Below are positions 36,278 to 42,784 of a stretch of 64,000 nucleotides of DNA, in pieces (position 1 is the first letter of the stretch; every line of letters begins with the position of its first letter). The notes below the pieces were generated by a model. It did not search any database, was not told the origin of the DNA, and was given only the letters and a program-made list of their open reading frames with translations. The DNA comes from Metabacillus dongyingensis (GTDB lineage Bacteria > Bacillota > Bacilli > Bacillales > Bacillaceae): NCBI RefSeq assembly GCF_019933155.2, contig NZ_CP082944.1, positions 2,668,001-2,732,000 on the forward strand, read 5' to 3'. A program made the translations under genes and the position numbers.

Positions 36278-36937
36278 TTATTTATATTCGTTGAGCACGA
36301 TACCAAGCAGTGATGCTCTTGAGGCTGACAGGATTTTGTTTGCTTCCAGCGCTTCTTCTTTATCTGTTTTGCCGTTATTAACGACCAGTACTATTCCATC
36401 ACATTCATTGGCTAAGATTTTCGTATCAACCACATCAAGAACGGGCGGACAGTCAAACAAGATCAAATCGTATTGATCATGCAGTTTGGCCATCAAGTCT
36501 CTCATTGCCTGAGATGCTATGATTTCGGAAGGATTATGCGGAATCGATCCGCTTGTTAAAATAGCCAGCCTTCCTATCTCTGTTTGGTGAATCGCTTCAC
36601 TTAAAACGGCATTTCCGATTAAAACATTTGTTAGTCCAACGGTATTTTCAAGTTTAAATGCATTATGTATGGCAGGCTTTCTTAAATCACCGTCAATCAG
36701 CAGTACTTTTTCTCCCTGAAGGGCAAATGAAACCGCAAGATTGGTGACAGTGGTGGACTTACCTTCTCCATATCCCGGAGAGGTAATGAGAAGGGAGCGA
36801 TACTTTTGATCAATAGAAGCAAATTGCAGATTTGTCAAAATCGTCCGATACTGATCTGAAATCAGGCTGTTTGGATTGAAGTAAGAAATTAAGCTTTTTT
36901 TTCTTGGCGGAACCGTGTTAAATGGATTTTGAACCAA
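36278..36937 (-). CDS. epsB: Tyrosine-protein kinase-type ATPase (EpsB-like)
   Basis: A 219-residue CpsD/CapB-family BY-kinase. It has Walker A GYGEGKSTT, Walker A' VLLIDGDLRKP and Walker B ILFDCPPVLDVVD. The C-terminus ends LNEYK with a single Tyr, so the usual C-terminal tyrosine cluster is absent. The start is placed at TTG 36937, 8 bases after AGGAG; the GTG at 36946 overlaps that site. It pairs with EpsA and overlaps it by 20 bases. Confidence 0.85.
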   Translation of the reverse strand: MVQNPFNTVPPRKKSLISYFNPNSLISDQYRTILTNLQFASIDQKYRSLLITSPGYGEGKSTTVTNLAVSFALQGEKVLLIDGDLRKPAIHNAFKLENTVGLTNVLIGNAVLSEAIHQTEIGRLAILTSGSIPHNPSEIIASQAMRDLMAKLHDQYDLILFDCPPVLDVVDTKILANECDGIVLVVNNGKTDKEEALEANKILSASRASLLGIVLNEYK

Positions 36938-37658
36938 AAGTTTCACTCCTTAAGTGCTGTTTCTTTTTTACATTTCCTTTTGTTGTATTCCGCTTTGACA
37001 TTTTTGAAACAGCACCCAGAATTGGCGCATCAAAAATCTCTTCTACCTCTCTCTTGCTGCGGATACTGTCATCCAGTGAATCAAGCAAGAAAACAAGGCC
37101 GACTCCAATGATGATTCCTGCGATAACCCCCATCATAATGTATCTGGAATGATTTTCATTGATAGGGTAATAGTTCGGCTTGGCCTTAGCTAATATCTCC
37201 ATGCCATCAATGACGATAAACCCAGGAATTTCATCTTTAAAGATTTCAGCTGTGGTATTAGCAATTTTAGCCGCCAGCACAGGATCTGAGTCTATCACTG
37301 AAATATTGATAACTTGTGAGCTTCCTATTGTTTCAGCATTGATCTGGCCGCTGAGTGCTTCCCCTGAACGTTTCAAATCCAGTTTTGCTGCCACTTTCTC
37401 AAGAACAGCTGGATCCTTTATAATGACGTTCAGTGTGTTTATTGTTTCTGCAGTAGTATTGATTGTAATGCGGGTAGAGGTGGCAAACAAAGGGTTCGTA
37501 TAAAAATAACTGTAAAAACCTGCAAACATAGTGGTCAGCAGCGTAATCACTGCAATCATCCAAAAACGCCTTTTAATTACTGTAAAAATTTCTTTAAGAT
37601 CGATTTCCTTTTCTTTTCCAGAGATCAAAGGGTCATCATGAAAATTATGATTTTTCAT
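36918..37658 (-). CDS. epsA: Chain-length/tyrosine-kinase modulator (EpsA-like, Wzz domain)
   Basis: A 246-residue membrane protein. The Wzz segment IDLKEIFTVIKRRFWMIAVITLLTTMFAG carries the first membrane helix (about 35-55), an extracellular part follows (to about 170), and the second helix is IMMGVIAGIIIGVGLVFLLDSLDDSI. It activates EpsB and sets chain length. ATG 37658 is used, served by AAAGGTGG. It is the first gene of the eps operon. Confidence 0.87.
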   Translation of the reverse strand: MKNHNFHDDPLISGKEKEIDLKEIFTVIKRRFWMIAVITLLTTMFAGFYSYFYTNPLFATSTRITINTTAETINTLNVIIKDPAVLEKVAAKLDLKRSGEALSGQINAETIGSSQVINISVIDSDPVLAAKIANTTAEIFKDEIPGFIVIDGMEILAKAKPNYYPINENHSRYIMMGVIAGIIIGVGLVFLLDSLDDSIRSKREVEEIFDAPILGAVSKMSKRNTTKGNVKKKQHLRSETFGSKSI

Positions 37659-37681
37659 AGGTTCCACCTTTCAAAATAAGA

Positions 37682-37697
37682 GTTCTTCATAAAGAAC
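37682..37697. promoter_or_regulatory. Second SinR-like operator before epsA
   Basis: GTTCTTCATAAAGAAC, with arms GTTCTT and AAGAAC, lies about 50 bp downstream of the eps -10. A half-site GTTCTTT (37736-37742) lies between. Multiple sites suggest cooperative repression. The rest of the 419-bp divergent region is AT-rich, with one more AAAGAAC at 37939-37945. Confidence 0.75.
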
Positions 37698-37742
37698 ATT
37701 GATAGTAAATAAAAAGAGATTCGATTTTCTAATATGTTCTTT

Positions 37743-37771
37743 ATTTTAGTTCTTTATAAAGAACGTGTCAA
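37743..37771 (-). promoter_or_regulatory. eps promoter with SinR palindrome in the spacer
   Basis: On the minus strand TTGACA (37771-37766) and TAAAAT (37748-37743) are separated by exactly 17 bp, and the perfect palindrome GTTCTTTATAAAGAAC (37749-37764) fills that spacer. A bound SinR-type repressor would exclude RNA polymerase. Direct sequence evidence for both elements; binding is inferred. Confidence 0.88.
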
Positions 37772-37997
37772 GCAGATAGTTCTATATTATTATGAATTCT
37801 TCAAATATATTCTATCATTCTATTTTTGTTTTCTTCTTATACTGACAATTATCTTGTTTTCGATAATATGAGCTGTTATTAATGTATGCTATTTTACCTA
37901 ATTGTAAAAACCGTCAAAATTCTTTGTTTTTTCGTTAAAAAGAACAAAAATCTCTTGATTACTCACTAATACTCGCTTAATCACACAATTTTGATAT

Positions 37998-38026
37998 TTT
38001 ATAAAGAACGATATGTTCCTTATAAT
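37998..38026 (+). promoter_or_regulatory. sinR promoter with inverted SinR-like sites
   Basis: TTTATA (37998-38003) - 17 bp - TATAAT (38021-38026). AAAGAAC (38003-38009) and GTTCCTT (38015-38021) lie in and at the edges of the spacer as an inverted pair. This arrangement predicts autoregulation. Confidence 0.65.
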
Positions 38027-38077
38027 GAAAGAGCAAGTTACTATTTTATCAGAATTGGCTGATTAAGGAGACAAGAA

Positions 38078-38458
38078 ATGGTTGGTGATCGCTTACGGGA
38101 GTTAAGACAGGAAAAGGGGTATTCAATTAGTGAGCTTGCTGAGCTTGCTGGAGTTTCCAAATCTTATTTAAGTTATATTGAACGAAACATCCAAAAAAAC
38201 CCGTCGCTGCAGTTTTTGCAGAAAATTTCAATGACTCTGGAGGTTGATTTAGAATATCTTCTGGGGTATGAAAGGGATCATTTTAATGAAAACATTGATG
38301 ATGAATGGCGGGAGTTATTGAACAAAGCAATTGCGGATGGACTAAGTAAAGAGGAATTTAAAAATTTTCAGGAATATGCCAAATTCAAAAAGTGGAAACA
38401 TGGAAAAAAACAGATATCTGAATTTATTATTGATGATAAGACTCATGGTTCCAAATAA
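38078..38458 (+). CDS. sinR: SinR-family master regulator of biofilm genes
   Basis: A 126-residue repressor. The N-terminal HTH_3 (about 1-65) reads VGDRLRELRQEKGYSISELAELAGVSKSYLSYIERN and is close to B. subtilis SinR. The C-terminal segment DDEWRELLNKAIADGLSKEEFKNFQEYAKFKKWK is the SinI/SinR-type dimerisation helix pair. AAGGAG precedes the ATG. It is divergent from epsA and its sites are visible around both promoters. No SinI-like antirepressor gene is seen in the window, whereas sinI normally lies beside sinR. It may instead be a paralogue such as SlrR. Confidence 0.87.
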   Translation: MVGDRLRELRQEKGYSISELAELAGVSKSYLSYIERNIQKNPSLQFLQKISMTLEVDLEYLLGYERDHFNENIDDEWRELLNKAIADGLSKEEFKNFQEYAKFKKWKHGKKQISEFIIDDKTHGSK

Positions 38459-38489
38459 AACATGTTTTCTTCAGTTCTAATAAAGAAGA

Positions 38490-38512
38490 CCTCTCATCCT
38501 CAGGATAAGAGG
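38490..38512. terminator. Terminator after sinR
   Basis: CCTCTCATCC - TCA - GGATAAGAGG forms a 10-bp stem (one G-U), followed by CTTATTTATT. It lies between the convergent sinR and MaoC genes. Confidence 0.7.
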
Positions 38513-38520
38513 CTTATTTA

Positions 38521-38919
38521 TTATATCCTTCTAAATACAACATCCCCCTTAGCAACCTCTGTCCCATCCTGATTAACAGCCCTCACATGAAACTTTGCAG
38601 ATTCATCGTTCATCTCATAAAGATCCGCCTGATGAGTCAGCACATCACCCAGGAAAACCATTCCTTTAAACCGGATCGTATAAGCTTCTATAAAGCCTTC
38701 CTCATAGAACGGAGAAAAGAGTTTAGACAGGCTGCCCATTGTCCACATGCCGTGTGCAATGATGCCCGGCAGACCTGCTTTTTCTGCTTCTTCGTCAATG
38801 GTGTGAATTGGGTTGTAGTCGCCTGAAGCTCCAGCATATTTGATGAGATCCAGTTTTGAGACAGGCGGAAGTGTGATGTCCTTTAAGGGATCACCCAACC
38901 GAAAATCAGCAATTGTCAT
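38521..38919 (-). CDS. MaoC-like dehydratase (hotdog), catalytic type
   Basis: A 132-residue hotdog protein with the hydratase-2 motif YAGASGDYNPIHTIDEEA (Asp and His catalytic pair), followed by GIIAHGMWTMGSLSKL. It probably hydrates enoyl-CoA or dehydrates 3-hydroxyacyl substrates. The ATG overlaps the stop of the next hotdog gene (ATGA), which suggests a heterodimer of two half-size subunits. It is the last gene of the acyl-CoA operon. Confidence 0.85.
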   Translation of the reverse strand: MTIADFRLGDPLKDITLPPVSKLDLIKYAGASGDYNPIHTIDEEAEKAGLPGIIAHGMWTMGSLSKLFSPFYEEGFIEAYTIRFKGMVFLGDVLTHQADLYEMNDESAKFHVRAVNQDGTEVAKGDVVFRRI

Positions 38920-39365
38920 ACGTTCATCACCTTTCTGACTGCTTCATTTATAATAACGACTTGTTTCATTGAAAAAATCAAATCTCCTTCTTCTGTCTCT
39001 CCCAGTCTCTCAATAGTGAGCATGCCCATGCTTCCCCCGCTCCCTTTTCTCTCCCTGTAGTTTACAAGTTTAGAAGAGCAATAGACGGTATCGCCTACTA
39101 AAAGCGGTTTTTCATAATGAAACGACTGTTCACCATGTATCAGACCTTTAGACGGCAGCTTCAATCCTTCAATTGTGCCGTAGCTCAGGGTAACGGGAAA
39201 GGTTGGCGGTGCCAGATTCCGCTTGTATTTTGAACGGGCTCCGGCTGCCTCATCTATGAAAAGAGGGTTCTCATCTCCGATCGCTACAGCAAATTTTCTG
39301 ACTGTTCCCTTCTCAATAGAGTTCTTTACTTTTCCGGAAGCGCTTCCAATTAAGTGTTTGAACAT
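38916..39365 (-). CDS. MaoC N-terminal-type hotdog protein (FAS1-like dehydratase subunit)
   Basis: A 149-residue protein with VRKFAVAIGDENPLFIDEAAGARSKYKRNLAPPTFPVTL, typical of the N-terminal MaoC-like subunit that lacks the D-x-x-x-x-H pair, and HGEQSFHYEKPLLVGDTVYC. It should pair with the product of 38521-38919. AAGGAGG precedes the ATG. Confidence 0.83.
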   Translation of the reverse strand: MFKHLIGSASGKVKNSIEKGTVRKFAVAIGDENPLFIDEAAGARSKYKRNLAPPTFPVTLSYGTIEGLKLPSKGLIHGEQSFHYEKPLLVGDTVYCSSKLVNYRERKGSGGSMGMLTIERLGETEEGDLIFSMKQVVIINEAVRKVMNV

Positions 39366-39382
39366 GGGTTTCGCCTCCTTTT

Positions 39383-40558
39383 TTAGATGAATTGTCCGAT
39401 TTTGACATTTCCTTTTAAAAGATTGCGGGAAAGAATTAAGCGCTGAATTTCATCTGTTCCGTCATAAATTCTCCAGAGGCGGGCCTCACGATACCAGCGT
39501 TCAATCGGAAGTTCTCTTGTATAGCCCATTCCGCCATGGATTTGGAGAACGCGGTCAACAACACGATTCCCCATATTAGAGCCGTATAGTTTGGCCATTG
39601 ATGCCAAGTGGCGGTTGTCCTCACCTTGATCAAGCGTGAACGCAGCATTTAGGACAAGCCATTTTGCAGCTTCAATTTCAGTTGCTGAGTCTGCAATTTG
39701 CCATTGAATGGCTTGACGGTCAGCGATCGGCCTTCCGAATGTTTCGCGTTCTTTTGAATAATCAATGGCCATCTGCAGCAGGCGTTCGGCTGCTCCGACA
39801 GCTGTTGCCCCAACGATCCATCTTGCAAAACCGATCCATTCGAGCCCGAGTTTATACCCGCCGTGCAATTCACCGAGAATGTTTTCTTCAGGCACGCGGA
39901 CTCCATCGAAAAATAAGCTGGCCGGTCCCCACTCGCCCATTGTATGAATATATTCAGACGTCCATCCCATATCCCGGTCAACGATGAAACATGTGACGCC
40001 GTCACGGCCTGTTGACCTGTGCTTTTCTTTATCTGTTATCGCAATAACCATAACAAAATCAGCTTCATTTCCGCCTGTAATAAACGTTTTTTCACCATTT
40101 AGGACCCATTCGCTGCCGTCTTTTACTGCTGTCATCTGAATATTTCTTGTATCAGATCCTGCTGCCGGTTCTGTCATTGCAAAACAGGATTTTTTGTCGC
40201 CATTAATTGTAGGAATTAAATACTTTTCCTTTTGTTCTTCATTTGCATAATAGAGAATGTTGTCTGCTGAGCCGCCAAAGCGGAACGGAACGAATGTTTT
40301 GGATACTTCCATTTGCACAATGGCAAGCATCATCTGCCCGATATCTGCACCGCCGTATTCTTCAGGTGTGTTAATGCCCCAAAAGCCGGACTGCTTCGCC
40401 TTTTGCTGAAGCTCGTGCATTTTTTCTTTTGAAAGACTTGGCTTTCCTTCTAATTCATTTCTAAGAACGGTATTTTCAAGTGGCATTAATTCATTTTCAA
40501 CAAATTTACGGATTGTTTTTTGAACCATTCTCTGCTCATCTGTTAAACGCAAATGCAT
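39383..40558 (-). CDS. Acyl-CoA dehydrogenase
   Basis: A 391-residue FAD flavoprotein that introduces the alpha-beta double bond into acyl-CoA. Features are CFAMTEPAAGSDTRNIQ, WVLNGEKTFITGG, RETFGRPIADRQAIQW and GGMGYTRELPIERWYREARLWRIYDGTDEIQRL. At the usual catalytic Glu position (YEGT in many family members) this protein has Asp (IYDGT). ATG 40558 has GGAG 8 bases upstream; the longer reading to 40633 is rejected. A TetR-type palindrome lies 25 bp upstream of the start. Confidence 0.88.
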   Translation of the reverse strand: MHLRLTDEQRMVQKTIRKFVENELMPLENTVLRNELEGKPSLSKEKMHELQQKAKQSGFWGINTPEEYGGADIGQMMLAIVQMEVSKTFVPFRFGGSADNILYYANEEQKEKYLIPTINGDKKSCFAMTEPAAGSDTRNIQMTAVKDGSEWVLNGEKTFITGGNEADFVMVIAITDKEKHRSTGRDGVTCFIVDRDMGWTSEYIHTMGEWGPASLFFDGVRVPEENILGELHGGYKLGLEWIGFARWIVGATAVGAAERLLQMAIDYSKERETFGRPIADRQAIQWQIADSATEIEAAKWLVLNAAFTLDQGEDNRHLASMAKLYGSNMGNRVVDRVLQIHGGMGYTRELPIERWYREARLWRIYDGTDEIQRLILSRNLLKGNVKIGQFI

Positions 40559-40582
40559 AACATTCACTCCATCCTTTAAAAT

Positions 40583-40600
40583 ACTAACCAGTTGGTATGT
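40583..40600. promoter_or_regulatory. TetR-type operator before the acyl-CoA dehydrogenase gene
   Basis: ACTAACC - AGTT - GGTATGT is an inverted repeat (ACTAACC vs ACATACC). It resembles the palindrome at 51423-51439 before the TetR gene. Confidence 0.5.
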
Positions 40601-40650
40601 TACTAGTGTATTTTGAAATTTCAGAAAAAACAAGCTTTAATTTTGAAAAC

Positions 40651-41049
40651 TTACATGTTTGTATAGAGATGGTTCTGTAATTCCAGTCTAATGGCGTCCG
40701 GAATGCGTTCTGATTTTTTTTCATGAACATTATAATGCACATAGATAGCTGTCCCTTTTGCGCATAATTCCCCGCCCTGATGAATTTCTTCATAAAGCTC
40801 TAAGCTTGTGTTTCCGATTCTTTTCACCCAGGAATAGACTTCGACTTCTTTGCCGTAATAAATTTGGCTGATAAAATCGACATTCATGTTTAAAATAATC
40901 ATTTTCCAGTCCTTAAAAGACCATTCAGGATTGAATAAAGCAAAGAGCTGATTTCTTCCTGCTTCAAACCAGACTGGCACTGTTGTATTGTTGATATGGC
41001 CGACCCCATCTGTTTCGGAAACTCGCGGTTCAATTGTTGTATGGAACAT
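40651..41049 (-). CDS. Acyl-CoA thioesterase, 4HBT hotdog family
   Basis: A 132-residue protein with the 4-hydroxybenzoyl-CoA thioesterase-type start EPRVSETDGVGHINNTTVPVWFE (active-site Asp in ETDGVGHINN). It hydrolyses acyl-CoA thioesters. It overlaps the end of the alcohol dehydrogenase gene by 20 bases and has a GAGGGAG ribosome site. The substrate length is not visible. Confidence 0.85.
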   Translation of the reverse strand: MFHTTIEPRVSETDGVGHINNTTVPVWFEAGRNQLFALFNPEWSFKDWKMIILNMNVDFISQIYYGKEVEVYSWVKRIGNTSLELYEEIHQGGELCAKGTAIYVHYNVHEKKSERIPDAIRLELQNHLYTNM

Positions 41050-42232
41050 GCTTCATCACTCCCTCTGCCTTTAACGTTCCGTATAGGGCTGCATGGTAGA
41101 CTTGTTTCACATCCTTGAGCTGAAAGGCTCTTGGACTTCTTGCAAGCAGTCTTGTTTGCTTGATGCCGCCCGCCGCTAATTTTTCAATATCCTCTTCAGT
41201 AATGCCATATTCTTGAAGAGTATGGGGCAGGCCAACATCTTCCATCAGATTTCTAATTTCTAAAACGGCTGACTGCGCGAACTCACGATCGCTTTTGCCG
41301 TTTCTCTCAATACCCAGCGAAGAAGCAAGAATCGTCATTTTATGTAAGCAGGACGGCAAAATATAGTCAAGGACATATGGAAGCAGCACAGCATTTGATT
41401 CTCCATGTGAAACTTTAAATAAGCCCCCTAGCGGGTAAGCTAAAGCATGTACACCGGCGACACCCGCATTAAAAAAACTGAGTCCCGCAAGCATACTTCC
41501 CCATGACATACTGCTCCGGGCTTCGCGGTTTGCGCCCTGCCAGACTGCTGTGCCGATACTAGAAGCAATTTTTTCTATTGCTTCTAATGCCAGAGTATCT
41601 GTAATAACCGTGGCATTAATGGATAAAAAGGATTCAATCGCATGTGTCAGTGCATCAATCCCGCTTGCAGCCGTTACTCGCGGCGGCAGAGAATAAGTTA
41701 ATTCCGGATCTATGATGACGGCATCTGCTAGCAAATAGTCATGAGTAATGACATCCTTTGTTTCTTCTAATGAAAAAACGGCTATATCCGTCATTTCTGC
41801 ACCGGTGCCTGATGTTGTCGGGATCATGATTTTAGGCAATCCCCGTTCTGACAGTATTTTTGTTCCTGATAAATTTAAAAAATCCGCAATTGTGCCTTCA
41901 TTTTTTGCAAGAACGGATGCAGCTTTAGCTATATCAAGACAGCTGCCGCCGCCTATGCCAATGACAAGATCAGCTCCTGAGTTCCTGAGAGCTTTGACTG
42001 CACCATCACCAATAGAAACTTGCGGTTCAGGCTGAATTTCTGTATAGCATTCGATTTGGATTTTATTTTCTTCAAGCGTCTGTTCGATTGGAGAAAGAAC
42101 TCCAAGTTGGATTAAAATTGGATCGGCAAAAATAAAAACTTTAGAAGCGTGATATTCATTAATAAGGTGAAGAAGATTTTGAATAGATCCTTCACCAGTT
42201 ACAATTTTATTGGGTGATCTGAACGTTTTCAC
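41030..42232 (-). CDS. Iron-containing alcohol dehydrogenase
   Basis: A 400-residue group III alcohol dehydrogenase. It has IGIGGGSCLDIAKAAS (NAD binding), PTTSGTGAEMTDIAVF and the metal-site segments GIDALTHAIESF and HALAYPLGGLFKVSHGESNAVLLPY. The start is GTG 42232, because GGAGGGAG lies just upstream; the frame is open further upstream only because a decayed acetyltransferase runs into it. It oxidises an alcohol or hydroxy acid in the acyl-CoA operon. Confidence 0.87.
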   Translation of the reverse strand: MKTFRSPNKIVTGEGSIQNLLHLINEYHASKVFIFADPILIQLGVLSPIEQTLEENKIQIECYTEIQPEPQVSIGDGAVKALRNSGADLVIGIGGGSCLDIAKAASVLAKNEGTIADFLNLSGTKILSERGLPKIMIPTTSGTGAEMTDIAVFSLEETKDVITHDYLLADAVIIDPELTYSLPPRVTAASGIDALTHAIESFLSINATVITDTLALEAIEKIASSIGTAVWQGANREARSSMSWGSMLAGLSFFNAGVAGVHALAYPLGGLFKVSHGESNAVLLPYVLDYILPSCLHKMTILASSLGIERNGKSDREFAQSAVLEIRNLMEDVGLPHTLQEYGITEEDIEKLAAGGIKQTRLLARSPRAFQLKDVKQVYHAALYGTLKAEGVMKHVPYNN

Positions 42233-42717
42233 AAAGCTCCCTCCAGTTCTTTGGAACAAAAAGTTTGAATGACACGGTTCATTTACCATACGCTCTGTAT
42301 AATCCCCTGCTGTATATTCTTCAATTACCTTTCTCCAAAAGCTTTGAGCAGGTTTATTCCTTTCAATTTGAAATATTTCCCATTTCCTGCTATACATCTG
42401 AAAAACATTGTTGGCAATTTTTTTACCGAGACCTGATCGCCGAAATTTTTTCATGATGAAAAACTCCGCCATCGAAAAATGCTCTTCAGATGCATCGTAC
42501 CTTACATAGACAAAACCTGCATACCATCCTTTACATTGATCAGATAAGGAAATCGCCCTTCTTCAGTTCAGTAGTTTTCGAAATAAGGATAATCATTGAA
42601 TCTGCCTTGTCCGTTAACTTTGTCATTGTTAAATTCAGTGAAATCATAGATGTAACATTGCACTAAATTTTCGATTGCCTTATCTGAATCAGCAGCGGGA
42701 AATAACCTGTACTCCAT
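42233..42717 (-). pseudogene. GNAT acetyltransferase pseudogene
   Basis: From ATG 42717 (after AAGGGGG) a GNAT-like start MEYRLFPAADSDKAIENLV... reads to FENY and then TGA at 42570-42568, where a Trp would be expected before TEEGRFPYLI. A second lesion, a frameshift near 42518-42530, moves the rest (AGFVYVRYDASEEHFSMAEFF and FRRSGLGKKIANNVF, the acetyl-CoA loop) into another frame. That frame then runs without a stop into the alcohol dehydrogenase. Two lesions make a true pseudogene likely. Confidence 0.82.
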
Positions 42718-42784
42718 TCTGTTCCCCCTTCTTCATTCTTTTATCAACACTACTTATTCGAGAAAATGGCCGATCTTCCTCTTT

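Noticed and set aside
39436..40005. Long open frames in other phases inside the acyl-CoA dehydrogenase gene
   Set aside because: They overlap a gene with clear family motifs across its full length and have no ribosome sites.
41030..42472. Natural GNAT-alcohol dehydrogenase fusion
   Set aside because: The GNAT part is only a C-terminal remnant of a pseudogene with two lesions, and the dehydrogenase has its own GTG start with GGAGG.
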